Below are positions 50,639 through 58,655 of a DNA stretch of 64,000 bases, one piece after another. How positions within the stretch are numbered: position 1 is the stretch's first letter; each line of letters starts with the position of its first letter. A program made the position numbers and the translations under genes. The stretch is taken from contig JAAUZK010000019.1 of the NCBI GenBank assembly GCA_014804655.1, forward strand, positions 130,033 to 194,032, given 5' to 3'. The notes beneath the pieces were generated by a model. It was not told the DNA's origin. It worked only from the letters and a program-made list of their open reading frames with translations, and ran no database searches. This stretch comes from Lachnospiraceae bacterium. GTDB taxonomy: Bacteria; Bacillota; Clostridia; Lachnospirales; Lachnospiraceae.

Positions 50639-51070
50639 ATGAGTAATGACAGAATCGTGCTGCTTGACGGCACTAATATTACATTGGAATCATCACAGGG
50701 AATGAATGCCCTGAATGTACGCGCAGGGAGCATATCTGCAGCCTGTGCGCTCTGGGAAAAGTTTACGCCTGAGAAACTAAAGCAGGTAAACGTCATGAAT
50801 CAGGATGATGTTACAGTCGGAAAATATACCGACATGGTCTTGGATCATATCGAAGGCCGGGATAATGAGGACGGATCTGTACAGATCACATTTAGCCTGC
50901 GCAGTAAGACTGCAGAAGAACTCTTGACAGAGCGGATCATTGCGCTGGAAACAGGGCAGCAGGCACAGGACACGATGATCGAGGGGATGTCAGAAGAATT
51001 GACAAGTGCCCAGATGGCGCTGACAGAGAACTATGAGATGCTGGAAGAGCTGTCAGGTACTAAAGCATGA
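50639..51070 (+). CDS. Late phage protein downstream of the fibre gene (143 aa)
   Basis: ATG 50639 behind AAAGGAGG. MSNDRIVLLDGTNITLESSQ ... ALWEKFTPEKLKQVNVMNQD ... then a C-terminal coiled coil (IALETGQQAQDTMIEGMSEE). Proteins like this sit before the 40-aa CD1375-type gene in many Clostridial phages. Probably a tail accessory protein; function unknown. Confidence 0.65.
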   Translation: MSNDRIVLLDGTNITLESSQGMNALNVRAGSISAACALWEKFTPEKLKQVNVMNQDDVTVGKYTDMVLDHIEGRDNEDGSVQITFSLRSKTAEELLTERIIALETGQQAQDTMIEGMSEELTSAQMALTENYEMLEELSGTKA

Positions 51071-51115
51071 TACTGATTAAGATATTGCTCTATTTTAGGA
51101 GAGGGGGTAAAGGAT

Positions 51116-51244
51116 ATGGCGGTTGTATATGCGATGCTTATCATCAAAGATAAGAAAACTTTCAGTTCTGTACCGAGCAAGCTGAAAGATCAGGTCAAAG
51201 AGATTCTGACAGACATGGACGTTCCGGAGCTGGCTACAGAGTAA
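51116..51244 (+). CDS. CD1375-like small phage protein (42 aa)
   Basis: MAVVYAMLIIKDKKTFSSVP ... VPELATE. This short sequence pattern (a strand, then FxxVPxxLKxQVKEIL and a VPEL end) is common at the tail-lysis boundary of Clostridioides and Lachnospiraceae phages, where it is named after C. difficile CD1375. GGGGGTAAAGG precedes the ATG. Confidence 0.75.
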   Translation: MAVVYAMLIIKDKKTFSSVPSKLKDQVKEILTDMDVPELATE

Positions 51245-51319
51245 AGGACAATAATACCAGCTGTATGTAAGTGTGCAGCCGGTATTATTACGAATATAGT
51301 GCAGAAAGGAATGAAGACA

Positions 51320-51661
51320 ATGATACTAGCTTATTTGCAGGCACACTGGGTAGAGTGGCTGTTTGCTGCTGCAATAGCTCTGTTAGGGTATATACAGAAC
51401 CGGGCGGCAAAGCAGCTGAAGGAAGAAAAGAGAAAAAACGACGCTGTAATGCTTGGCGTACAGAGCCTTTTGCGGGAAAGCATTGTAGCAAATTATAACA
51501 AGTACCAGGATCGGGAATATTGCCCGATCTACGCAAAGGAATCTGTAAAGAAGGTATATGAGGCATACCACAATCTAGGTGGAAATGATGTGGCAACAAA
51601 GCTGTATCATACACTGCTGGACATGCCGGAAGAGCCGAGAGAGGAGGGAGACAGAAAATGA
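51320..51661 (+). CDS. Membrane-anchored lysis-region protein (113 aa)
   Basis: ATG 51320 is 9 nt from AAAGGA; upstream starts at 51299/51311 are too close to it. One N-terminal membrane helix (WVEWLFAAAIALLGYI), then a charged coiled region (LGVQSLLRESIVANYNKYQD) and YCPIYAKESV. Common next to holins; possibly a holin or spanin-like accessory. Confidence 0.65.
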   Translation: MILAYLQAHWVEWLFAAAIALLGYIQNRAAKQLKEEKRKNDAVMLGVQSLLRESIVANYNKYQDREYCPIYAKESVKKVYEAYHNLGGNDVATKLYHTLLDMPEEPREEGDRK

Positions 51662-51774
51662 AGATGGCAATGGTTGTTGTCGGAACATTGTTGCTGATAG
51701 CTTGTGTTGTGGGTGGGGTAGCAACTGTCACGGTACTTAATGAGCTGGAGGGAATCGGGCATGGAGCAGGATAA
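51658..51774 (+). CDS. Single-pass membrane peptide (38 aa)
   Basis: MKMAMVVVGTLLLIACVVGG VATVTVLNELEGIGHGAG (read continuously): almost all one membrane helix. It overlaps both neighbours in the lysis cassette. Likely a small holin-type or antiholin-type peptide; too short to classify. Confidence 0.5.
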   Translation: MKMAMVVVGTLLLIACVVGGVATVTVLNELEGIGHGAG

Positions 51775-52093
51775 ACAAAGACCGCGCCGGTATCATACAT
51801 ACACGAAAAAGATGATGACCCGGATCATCAATGTGGCGCTGGTTGATATGCAGTTTCCGTTTCTGCTCGCGCTTCTGGGCCGGGAACAGATCGCAGAGAC
51901 TCTTGGCGGTCTAATCGTGACGGAAATCATAGGCGTATTTCTGGTCTATTGCGTGAAATCCTTTACCGAGACAAGGGAAGAGCAGCGGGTGAGGTTAAAA
52001 GAGCAGTACATGTATAACAACGAAACAGAAAATGGAGAGGTTGCACCGGTGCAACCGGAATATGAAGAGAACGGAGGAATTTATCGTGAATGA
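51761..52093 (+). CDS. Lysis-region membrane protein carrying VAPVQP (110 aa)
   Basis: ATG 51761 overlaps the upstream gene by 14 bp. A basic N-terminus, then two hydrophobic segments (about 28-42 and 48-66, GLIVTEIIGVFLVYCV), then a charged tail in which palindromic repeat copy 6 encodes VAPVQP at 94-99. Holin-like by size and place; no named family recognised. Confidence 0.6.
   Translation: MEQDKQRPRRYHTYTKKMMTRIINVALVDMQFPFLLALLGREQIAETLGGLIVTEIIGVFLVYCVKSFTETREEQRVRLKEQYMYNNETENGEVAPVQPEYEENGGIYRE
52039..52056. repeat. Palindromic repeat copy 6 (GTTGCACCGGTGCAAC)
   Basis: 18-bp form GGTTGCACCGGTGCAACC, in frame as VAPVQP in the membrane protein and about 30 nt upstream of the holin GTG start. 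Confidence 0.9.
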
Positions 52094-52463
52094 AGTTTTA
52101 TTTGAAATCTTAAAGGCAGCAGTTGTGCTGGTGGTAGTTATATTAGTAAGATATGCGGCACCGTACCTGCGCATGAAAGTAGAGGAAACGCAGTGCGCAT
52201 GGATCATCAAGTGGGCGGAAATAGCAGTGAAATCTGCAGAGCAGACCATTACGGGAGACGGTTCCAACAAGGAGAAGAAAGCGATTGTCACAAAATTGCT
52301 TAAGAGCATGCTGATCAAGAAGAATATCAGTATATCGGACGAACAGCTTGACAGCCTTATCGAAGCGGCAGTGTTTGAAATGAAACAGGGTAAATACCTT
52401 GAGCTGCCTTCGGCCATAGCGGTAGGTAGCCTGAGTAGTGCGGAAGGAGAGATATTAGTATGA
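52086..52463 (+). CDS. Phage holin, LLH family
   Basis: 125 aa from GTG 52086 (GGAGG 8 nt upstream). One N-terminal membrane helix (ILKAAVVLVVVILVRYAAPYL) followed by a helical cytoplasmic domain (VEETQCAWIIKWAEIAVKSA ... GDGSNKEKKAIVTKLL) typical of LLH holins, which open the membrane for the lysozyme encoded next. Overlaps the endolysin gene by 4 bp. Confidence 0.82.
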   Translation: MNEVLFEILKAAVVLVVVILVRYAAPYLRMKVEETQCAWIIKWAEIAVKSAEQTITGDGSNKEKKAIVTKLLKSMLIKKNISISDEQLDSLIEAAVFEMKQGKYLELPSAIAVGSLSSAEGEILV

Positions 52464-53101
52464 AGGCAGGGCAGGCAGGCATAGAACTGATCAAAAGATA
52501 TGAAGGCTGCCGGCTGGATGCATATAAATGCCCAGCCGGAGTCTGGACCATCGGTTACGGACATACGGGAGATGTGAAGTCCGGACAAAAGATCACACAG
52601 GCACAGGCGGAAGCGATCCTGATCGCAGATCTGGAAAAGTTTGAAAAGAAGGTAAACATCTTTTATAATAAGTACAGATGGACCCAGAATGAGTTCGATG
52701 CGCTTGTATCTTTTGCATTTAACCTCGGGAGCATCGACCAGCTCACAGCCGGCGGCACAAGAAGCAGGGAAGTCATTGCGGAGAAGATGCTACTATATAA
52801 TAAAGCGGGAGGCAAGGTCCTTTCAGGGCTGACACGGCGACGGCAGGAAGAGCGTGCATTATTCCTGTCGATCTCCGGCAGCAGTATTACAAACAAAAAA
52901 CGCCATGTCCTGAAAGAAGGAGATAAAGGGTCAGATGTCAAAGAACTGCAGCAACTGTTAAATAAGAAAGGTTACCACCTTGTTTGTGATGGAATCTTCG
53001 GAAAGAAGACACTGGAGACAGTAAAAGCATTCCAGAGGGCAAACGGTTTGTCCGTTGATGGCGTTGCCGGCGATAAGACATGGGCGGCATTACAGCAATG
53101 A
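52460..53101 (+). CDS. Endolysin: GH24 lysozyme with peptidoglycan-binding domain
   Basis: 213 aa. Residues 1-140 are a T4/GH24-type lysozyme: catalytic Glu15 in IKRYEGCRLDAY, then GVWTIGYGHT and the RRQEERALFL helix. Residues 150-213 are a PG_binding_1 domain (LKEGDKGSDVKELQQLLNKK ... GDKTWAAL). It cleaves the glycan strands to release phage. No signal peptide, so export depends on the holin. Last phage gene; a 7-bp hairpin (53,103-53,126) and attR follow. Confidence 0.93.
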   Translation: MKAGQAGIELIKRYEGCRLDAYKCPAGVWTIGYGHTGDVKSGQKITQAQAEAILIADLEKFEKKVNIFYNKYRWTQNEFDALVSFAFNLGSIDQLTAGGTRSREVIAEKMLLYNKAGGKVLSGLTRRRQEERALFLSISGSSITNKKRHVLKEGDKGSDVKELQQLLNKKGYHLVCDGIFGKKTLETVKAFQRANGLSVDGVAGDKTWAALQQ

Positions 53102-53129
53102 AACAGTATATTACTTTCAATACTGTATT

Positions 53130-53148
53130 CAGATCGGCACGCCAATCA
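53130..53148 (+). other. attR of the prophage
   Basis: CAGATCGGCACGCCAATCA. Phage arm GATCGGC (53132-53138), central AC (53139-53140), host arm GCCAATC (53141-53147). Combined with attL it gives attP arms GATCGGC/GCCGATC and attB arms GATTGGC/GCCAATC, both perfect inverted repeats. Confidence 0.85.
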
Positions 53149-53600
53149 TATGCATCGAGTCCGGCGTCGTGGAGGCGCTCGGATGGAACCAGTACGGCGG
53201 CTGGCGCATCGGCATCCGCAGCTTCGACGGCAGCAGATACTATTATTATGCCCATCTGCGCCAGAATTACCCGTACGTGGAAGGGCTTGAGGAAGGCAGC
53301 GTAGTCACGGCGGGGGACGTGATCGGCTATATGGGGCACACCGGTTACAGCACGAAAGAAAATGTCAATAATATCGAGACAGTACATCTCCACTGGGGGC
53401 TTCAACTTATTTTCGATGAATCCCAGAAAGAAGGAAATAACGAGATCTGGGTGGACTGCTATGAGCTGACCAAATTCCTCTACCGCAATCGCAGTGAGGT
53501 GGCAAAAATCGAGGGCACAAAAGAGTGGAAACGTACCCGTGAAATGGCAGATCCCGAGGTAGAAAACCATTGCAAAAAGGATACCTCTATGCTACAATAG
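53139..53600 (+). pseudogene. M23 metallopeptidase gene, 3' half, beyond attR
   Basis: About 153 codons continue the host M23 protein: ICIESGVVEALGWNQYGGWR, YYYYAHLRQNYPYVEG, GDVIGYMGHTGYST and zinc motif HLHWG. No start codon or ribosome binding site of its own belongs to the host frame; an upstream in-frame ATG at 53,055 lies inside the endolysin gene. The fragment lacks the first zinc ligands. Excision of the prophage would restore the full gene. The promoter of the butyrate operon overlaps its last codons. Confidence 0.85.
53570..53598 (+). promoter_or_regulatory. Probable promoter of the butyrate operon
   Basis: TTGCAA (53570-53575), 17 nt, TACAAT (53593-53598), inside the end of the M23 gene and about 95 nt before thlA. 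The leader contains a hairpin GACAATGA/TCGTTGTC (53,613-53,638 region). Confidence 0.6.
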
Positions 53601-53693
53601 GAGAAGCGGACAATGACAAAAAAATAACAATCGTTGTCACTCTGGAAAATCAAAGATCTATCTAACAATCATACCACAATGGAGGGAAAGAAG

Positions 53694-54881
53694 ATGGCAA
53701 AAAAAGTTGTTTTGGCAGGTGCTTGCCGTACGGCTATCGGTACTATGGGCGGAGGCTTAAGCACGACTCCGGCAGCAGAGCTTGGAGCAATCGTAATTAA
53801 GGAAGCGTTGAACAGAGCAGGAGTAGCGCCCGATCAGGTTGACCATGTTTACATGGGGTGCGTTATTCAGGCAGGACAGGGTCAGAACGTGGCTCGTCAG
53901 GCATCCATCAAAGCAGGACTTCCCAATGAGGTTCCGGCAGTTACCATCAACGTAGTGTGCGGTTCCGGTCTGAATTGTGTCAACATGGCAGCACAGATGA
54001 TTCAGGCAGGCGATGCCGATATCGTTGTAGCGGGCGGTATGGAGAACATGTCCATGGCTCCTTACGCTATGATGCAGGGACGTTACGGTTACAGAATGAA
54101 TAACGGTACTCTGGTAGATACCATGGTAAACGATGCATTGTGGGATGCTTTTAATAACTATCATATGATCAAGACCGCAGACAATATCTGTGAAGAGTGG
54201 GGACTTACCCGTGAGGAACTCGATGAGTTCGCATTAAAGAGTCAGGCAAAGGCTGAGGCAGCTCAGAAGAGCGGCGCTTTTGACAAAGAGATCGTTCCTG
54301 TTATGGTTAAGAAGAAAAAAGAGATGGTTGAGTTCAAGGTTGATGAGGGACCGAGACCGGGTTCTACGATCGAAGGACTTCAGAAACTTCGTCCGATCAA
54401 TCCCAACGGATTTGTTACGGCAGGTAACGCTTCCGGTATCAACGACGGTGCGGCAGCAATCGTTGTGATGAGTGAAGAGAAGGCAAAAGAATTAGGCGTT
54501 AAGCCGATGGCTACTTTCGTAGCAGGCGCTCTTGCAGGATGCAGACCTGAGGTTATGGGTATCGGTCCTGTTCCGGCTACTAAGAAAGTTATGGAGAAGG
54601 CTGGCTACAAGATCGAAGACTTCGATATCATCGAGGCAAACGAGGCATTTGCAGCGCAGTCCGTAGCAGTAGGCAAAGAACTCGGTATCGATGTAGACAA
54701 GCAGCTTAACCCGAACGGCGGCGCAATCGCACTAGGCCATCCGGTAGGAGCTTCCGGATGCCGTATCCTTGTAACTCTGCTTCATGAGATGGAAGCTAAG
54801 GACGCTAAGAAGGGTCTTGCGACACTGTGTATCGGCGGCGGTATGGGATGTGCTACTATCGTTGAGAAATACGAAGAGTAA
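53694..54881 (+). CDS. thlA: Acetyl-CoA C-acetyltransferase (thiolase)
   Basis: Condenses two acetyl-CoA to acetoacetyl-CoA, the first step of butyrate synthesis. It is 395 aa from ATG 53694 (GGAGGGAAAGAAG upstream). Acyl-accepting Cys in [11 protein letters not shown], catalytic His in [14 protein letters not shown] and the second Cys in [10 protein letters not shown] are present. First gene of the operon; crt follows after a 120-bp gap with two hairpins. Confidence 0.96.
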   Translation: MAKKVVLAGACRTAIGTMGGGLSTTPAAELGAIVIKEALNRAGVAPDQVDHVYMGCVIQAGQGQNVARQASIKAGLPNEVPAVTINVVCGSGLNCVNMAAQMIQAGDADIVVAGGMENMSMAPYAMMQGRYGYRMNNGTLVDTMVNDALWDAFNNYHMIKTADNICEEWGLTREELDEFALKSQAKAEAAQKSGAFDKEIVPVMVKKKKEMVEFKVDEGPRPGSTIEGLQKLRPINPNGFVTAGNASGINDGAAAIVVMSEEKAKELGVKPMATFVAGALAGCRPEVMGIGPVPATKKVMEKAGYKIEDFDIIEANEAFAAQSVAVGKELGIDVDKQLNPNGGAIALGHPVGASGCRILVTLLHEMEAKDAKKGLATLCIGGGMGCATIVEKYEE

Positions 54882-54958
54882 TTCTAAGACAGTAAAATAC
54901 ACTGTCTAAGAATTACTATAGCTTCGTATAGGAGAATGCCAAAATACGGGCATTCTCC
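54880..54958 (+). other. Two consecutive hairpins between thlA and crt
   Basis: First stem AATTCTAAGACAGT (54880-54893) with ACTGTCTAAGAATT (54901-54914), one internal mismatch. Second stem GGAGAATGCC (54931-54940) with GGCATTCTCC (54949-54958), perfect. Both loops begin AAAATAC. No T run follows, so these look like mRNA-stability or processing elements rather than full terminators. Confidence 0.65.
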
Positions 54959-55001
54959 GCAAGATATAGATTTAAAACATATTTAGAAGGAGACATATAC
55001 A

Positions 55002-55787
55002 ATGGAATTTGTATTATATGAGGTAAAAGGACAGGTCGGTATTATTACGATCAACCGTGAGAAGGCTTTAAACGCTTTGAATTCTACCGTGCTGGACGAG
55101 CTGAATGAGACTCTGGACGGCGTGAATCTGGATGAAGTAAGATGCCTGATCTTAACAGGCGCAGGTCAGAAATCCTTCGTGGCAGGTGCGGACATCGGCG
55201 AGATGAGTACACTGACCAAGGCAGAGGGCGAGGCCTTCGGTAAGAAGGGTAACGACGTGTTCCGTAAGTTAGAGACATTCCCGATTCCTGTCATTGCGGC
55301 AGTAAACGGCTTTGCATTGGGCGGCGGCTGCGAGATCTCCATGAGCTGTGATATCAGAATCTGTTCCGATAACGCGGTATTCGGTCAGCCTGAGGTTGGT
55401 CTCGGTATTACACCGGGATTCGGCGGCACACAGAGACTTGCAAGAATCGTTGGACCGGGCATGGCGAAGCAGATGATTTACACGGCAAGAAATATCAAGG
55501 CTGATGAGGCGCTTAGAATCGGTCTTGTAAACGCTGTATATCCGCAGGAAGAGTTGATGGCGGCTGCTGAAAAGATGGCAGCAGGCATTGCTAAGAATGC
55601 ACCGATCGCTGTCCGCAACTGCAAGAAGGCAATCAATGACGGCTTAGAGGTTGGCATGGACGAGGCAATCGTGATCGAAGAGAAGCTGTTCGGTGACTGC
55701 TTCGAGACGGAAGACCAGAAGTACGGTATGGCATTTTTCCTTGACAAGAATAAGGAGAAGGTGAAAGAGCCTTTTAAAAACAAATAA
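55002..55787 (+). CDS. crt: 3-hydroxybutyryl-CoA dehydratase (crotonase)
   Basis: Removes water from 3-hydroxybutyryl-CoA to give crotonyl-CoA. It is 261 aa, enoyl-CoA hydratase fold: oxyanion-hole block SFVAGADIGEMS, NGFALGGGCEISMSCDIRI with the first catalytic Glu nearby, and PEVGLGITPGFGGTQRL carrying the second. AAGGAG precedes the ATG. Confidence 0.96.
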   Translation: MEFVLYEVKGQVGIITINREKALNALNSTVLDELNETLDGVNLDEVRCLILTGAGQKSFVAGADIGEMSTLTKAEGEAFGKKGNDVFRKLETFPIPVIAAVNGFALGGGCEISMSCDIRICSDNAVFGQPEVGLGITPGFGGTQRLARIVGPGMAKQMIYTARNIKADEALRIGLVNAVYPQEELMAAAEKMAAGIAKNAPIAVRNCKKAINDGLEVGMDEAIVIEEKLFGDCFETEDQKYGMAFFLDKNKEKVKEPFKNK

Positions 55788-55813
55788 TATTAAATAAATA
55801 AGGAGGACTTACA

Positions 55814-56653
55814 ATGAAAGTAGGTATTATCGGTGCAGGAACAATGGGTTCCGGTATTGCACAGGCATTCGCTATGACAGACGGATATGAAGTTTGCCTT
55901 TGCGATATCAAAGAAGAGTACGCAGAGGGCGGCAAGGCGAAGATTCAGAAGAACATGAATTTCCTTGTCGGCAAAGAGAAGATCACACAGGAAAAAGCTG
56001 ACGAGATCATGGGTAAGATCACAACCGGCTTAAACGGCATCTGTACAGAATGCGACCTGATCATAGAGGTTGCTCTTGAGAAAATGGAAATCAAGCAGTC
56101 TATCTTTAAAGAGCTGATGGGTATCGTTAAGAAAGACTGTATGTTTGCTTCCAACACATCATCTCTTTCCATCACCAAGATCGGAGAAGGTTTAGACAGA
56201 CCGATGATCGGTATGCACTTCTTCAATCCTGCTGACAGAATGAAACTGGTAGAGGTTATCAGAGGCGAGAATACTCCTCAGGAGATGGTAGACAAGATCA
56301 CGGCTATCGCTACAGAGATCGGTAAGACTCCCGTACAGGTTAAGGAAGCTCCCGGTTTCGTTGTAAACAGAATTCTGATCCCGATGATCAACGAGGCGAT
56401 CGGTGTACTGGATGCGGGCACGGCTTCCGCAGAAGACATCGATGTTGCTATGCAGCTCGGTGCTTCTCATCCGATGGGACCGCTTCACTTGGGCGATCTG
56501 ATCGGTCTGGATATCTGCCTTGCGATCATGGAAGTTCTCTACAATGAGACTAAGGATGAGAAATATGCTCCGCAGCCGCTTCTCAAGAAGATGGTTGAAG
56601 AGAAGAAACTCGGCAGAAAGACCGGCGTAGGATTTTTTGACTATTCTAAATAA
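55814..56653 (+). CDS. hbd: 3-hydroxybutyryl-CoA dehydrogenase
   Basis: Reduces acetoacetyl-CoA to 3-hydroxybutyryl-CoA with NAD(P)H. It is 279 aa: dinucleotide motif GAGTMGSGIA at 7-16, SNTSSLSIT and the catalytic His in GMHFFNPADRMKLVEVI, and C-terminal dimerisation domain ending GRKTGVGFFDY. 26 nt after crt. Confidence 0.96.
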   Translation: MKVGIIGAGTMGSGIAQAFAMTDGYEVCLCDIKEEYAEGGKAKIQKNMNFLVGKEKITQEKADEIMGKITTGLNGICTECDLIIEVALEKMEIKQSIFKELMGIVKKDCMFASNTSSLSITKIGEGLDRPMIGMHFFNPADRMKLVEVIRGENTPQEMVDKITAIATEIGKTPVQVKEAPGFVVNRILIPMINEAIGVLDAGTASAEDIDVAMQLGASHPMGPLHLGDLIGLDICLAIMEVLYNETKDEKYAPQPLLKKMVEEKKLGRKTGVGFFDYSK

Positions 56654-56680
56654 TAAATAAACATGGAGGAATAAAAAATC

Positions 56681-57832
56681 ATGGATTTTACTTTAAGCAA
56701 AGAACATGAAATGGCGAGAGCGCTCTTTAAAGAGTTCGCTGAAAAAGAAGTAAAACCTCTCGCTCAAGAGGTAGACGAGACAGAAGTTTTCCCGAGAGAG
56801 ACCGTTGAAAAAATGGCTAAGTTAGGTTTCTTGGGAATCCCTGTTCCGAAGGAGTACGGCGGACAGGGCTGTGATCCTCTGACATATGCTATGTGTGTAG
56901 AGGAGCTCTCCAAAGTATGCGGAACAACAGGCGTTATTGTATCCGCACATACATCTCTGTGCTGTGATCCGATCATGACATACGGTACAGAAGAGCAGAA
57001 ACAGAAATATCTGATTCCCCTTGCAAAAGGTGAGAAGTTAGGAGCTTTCGGTCTGACAGAGCCCGGCGCAGGTACAGACGCACAGGGACAGCAGACTAAG
57101 GCTGTACTTGACGGAGACGAGTGGGTACTTAACGGCTCCAAGTGCTTTATCACAAACGGTAAGGAAGCTGACGTATATGTTATCTTCGCAATCACCGGAA
57201 CAGTTGAGAAGCGCGGCAGAATGACCAAAGAAATCTCCGCATTTATCGTAGAAAAAGGAACACCCGGATTCACTTTCGGTACGAAAGAGAAGAAGATGGG
57301 TATCCGCGGTTCTTCTACATACGAGCTGATCTTCACGGACTGCCGTATCCCGAAGGACAACTTACTCGGACAGCAGGGCAAAGGTTTCGGTATCGCTATG
57401 CACACACTTGACGGCGGACGTATCGGTATCGCTTCCCAGGCACTGGGTCTTGCTGAGGGCGCTTTGGAGACAACCATCCAGTATGTAAAAGAAAGAAAGC
57501 AGTTCGGCAGAACAATCGGCGCTTTCCAGAATACACAGTTCCAGCTGGCAGACATGGCTACCAAGGTACAGGCTGCACAGATGCTCGTATACAAGGCTGC
57601 TATGGCTAAGGCTACCCAGAAGGTATATTCCGTAGAGGCTGCTATGGCTAAGTTATACGCTGCAGAGGTTGCTATGGAAGTAACTACCAAGGCTGTTCAG
57701 TTACACGGCGGTTACGGCTACATCAGAGAGTACGATGTAGAGCGTATGATGCGTGACGCTAAGATCACGGAGATCTACGAAGGAACAAGCGAAGTTCAGA
57801 GAATGGTCATCTCCGGTGCATTGCTCAAATAA
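56681..57832 (+). CDS. bcd: Butyryl-CoA dehydrogenase
   Basis: FAD enzyme that reduces crotonyl-CoA to butyryl-CoA in complex with EtfAB, bifurcating electrons to ferredoxin. It is 383 aa, acyl-CoA dehydrogenase fold: FGLTEPGAGTDAQGQQT (FAD and substrate contacts), QLHGGYGYIREYDVERMMRD, and catalytic Glu in ITEIYEGTSEVQRM. 27 nt after hbd. Confidence 0.96.
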   Translation: MDFTLSKEHEMARALFKEFAEKEVKPLAQEVDETEVFPRETVEKMAKLGFLGIPVPKEYGGQGCDPLTYAMCVEELSKVCGTTGVIVSAHTSLCCDPIMTYGTEEQKQKYLIPLAKGEKLGAFGLTEPGAGTDAQGQQTKAVLDGDEWVLNGSKCFITNGKEADVYVIFAITGTVEKRGRMTKEISAFIVEKGTPGFTFGTKEKKMGIRGSSTYELIFTDCRIPKDNLLGQQGKGFGIAMHTLDGGRIGIASQALGLAEGALETTIQYVKERKQFGRTIGAFQNTQFQLADMATKVQAAQMLVYKAAMAKATQKVYSVEAAMAKLYAAEVAMEVTTKAVQLHGGYGYIREYDVERMMRDAKITEIYEGTSEVQRMVISGALLK

Positions 57833-57872
57833 GAAAAAATAAACGAATAAATAATATAAGGAGAGAAATACA

Positions 57873-58655
57873 ATGAAAATTGTTGTTTGTATTAAACAGG
57901 TTCCTGATACAAAGGGCGGCGTTAAGTTTAATCCTGACGGAACACTTGACAGAGGCGCTATGCTTACGATCATGAACCCGGATGATAAAGCAGGTCTGGA
58001 AGCAGCACTCAGATTAAAAGATCAGTACGGTGCGGAAGTAACTGTTGTAACGATGGGTCTTCCCAAGGCAGAAGAAGTTCTGCGTGAAGCGATGGCTATG
58101 GGCGCAGACAAGGGCGTTCTCGTAACTGACAGAGTACTCGGCGGTGCGGATACATGGGCAACCTCCACAACACTTGCAGGTGCGATCAGAAATCTCGAGT
58201 ATGATCTCATCATCACAGGCCGTCAGGCGATCGATGGTGATACGGCTCAGGTAGGTCCTCAGATCTCCGAGCATCTTGATATCCCTGTAATCTCTTATGC
58301 GCAGAATATCAAGATCGAAGGCGACAGCGTGATCGTTGAGCGTCAGTACGAAGACAGATATCATGTTGTAAAGGCGAAAATGCCTTGCCTGATCACGGCA
58401 CTTTCCGAGTTAAACGAGCCTCGTTATATGACACCCGGCGGAATCTTCGATGCATATAAGCAGGAGATCACCGTATGGGGCAGAGCAGACTTAAAGGATG
58501 TAGACGATGCAAACTTAGGTCTGAAAGGTTCACCGACGAAGATCGCTAAGGCTTCCGATAAGGTAAGAAAAGGTGCCGGCGAGAAGGTTACTCTTGATCC
58601 CGACGAGTCAGTAAGCTACATTGTTGACAAGTTAAAAGTGAAACATGTGATCTAA
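57873..58655 (+). CDS. etfB: Electron transfer flavoprotein beta subunit
   Basis: 260 aa. Begins MKIVVCIKQVPDTKGGVKFN; has the ETF-beta signature around VERQYEDRYHVVKAKMPCLI and DLIITGRQAIDGDTAQVGPQ. Partners EtfA to carry electrons from NADH to Bcd and ferredoxin. Unlike the rest of the operon, a 260-bp gap separates it from etfA. Confidence 0.96.
   Translation: MKIVVCIKQVPDTKGGVKFNPDGTLDRGAMLTIMNPDDKAGLEAALRLKDQYGAEVTVVTMGLPKAEEVLREAMAMGADKGVLVTDRVLGGADTWATSTTLAGAIRNLEYDLIITGRQAIDGDTAQVGPQISEHLDIPVISYAQNIKIEGDSVIVERQYEDRYHVVKAKMPCLITALSELNEPRYMTPGGIFDAYKQEITVWGRADLKDVDDANLGLKGSPTKIAKASDKVRKGAGEKVTLDPDESVSYIVDKLKVKHVI

Larger units (their letters stand above)
18043..53138. mobile_element. 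Complete-looking siphovirus prophage (about 35.1 kb) with serine integrase
   Basis: The boundaries are set by the interrupted M23 host gene and the shared att core. The excised circle would be about 35,096 bp. Modules in order: integration and lysogeny (minus strand, 18.1-21.9 kb), early and replication genes, regulators, packaging (34.0-35.8), head (35.8-42.2), tail (42.2-51.1), lysis (51.3-53.1). All late genes are on the plus strand with overlaps of a few bases, and no frameshifted structural gene was seen, so the phage may be inducible. The tail-tube, TP901-type tape measure and lack of a contractile sheath gene indicate a long non-contractile tail. Confidence 0.93.

Noticed and set aside
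50556-50796. Minus-strand frame extending the silent fibre cassette upstream to a possible start at 50,796
   Set aside because: It runs through the plus-strand terminator and into the well-supported gene at 50,639; there is no ribosome binding site. Only the part inside the inverted repeats looks like protein.
56764-57690. 308-codon minus-strand open frame over bcd
   Set aside because: Shadow of a highly biased coding gene; no ribosome binding site, Ser/Pro-rich random composition.
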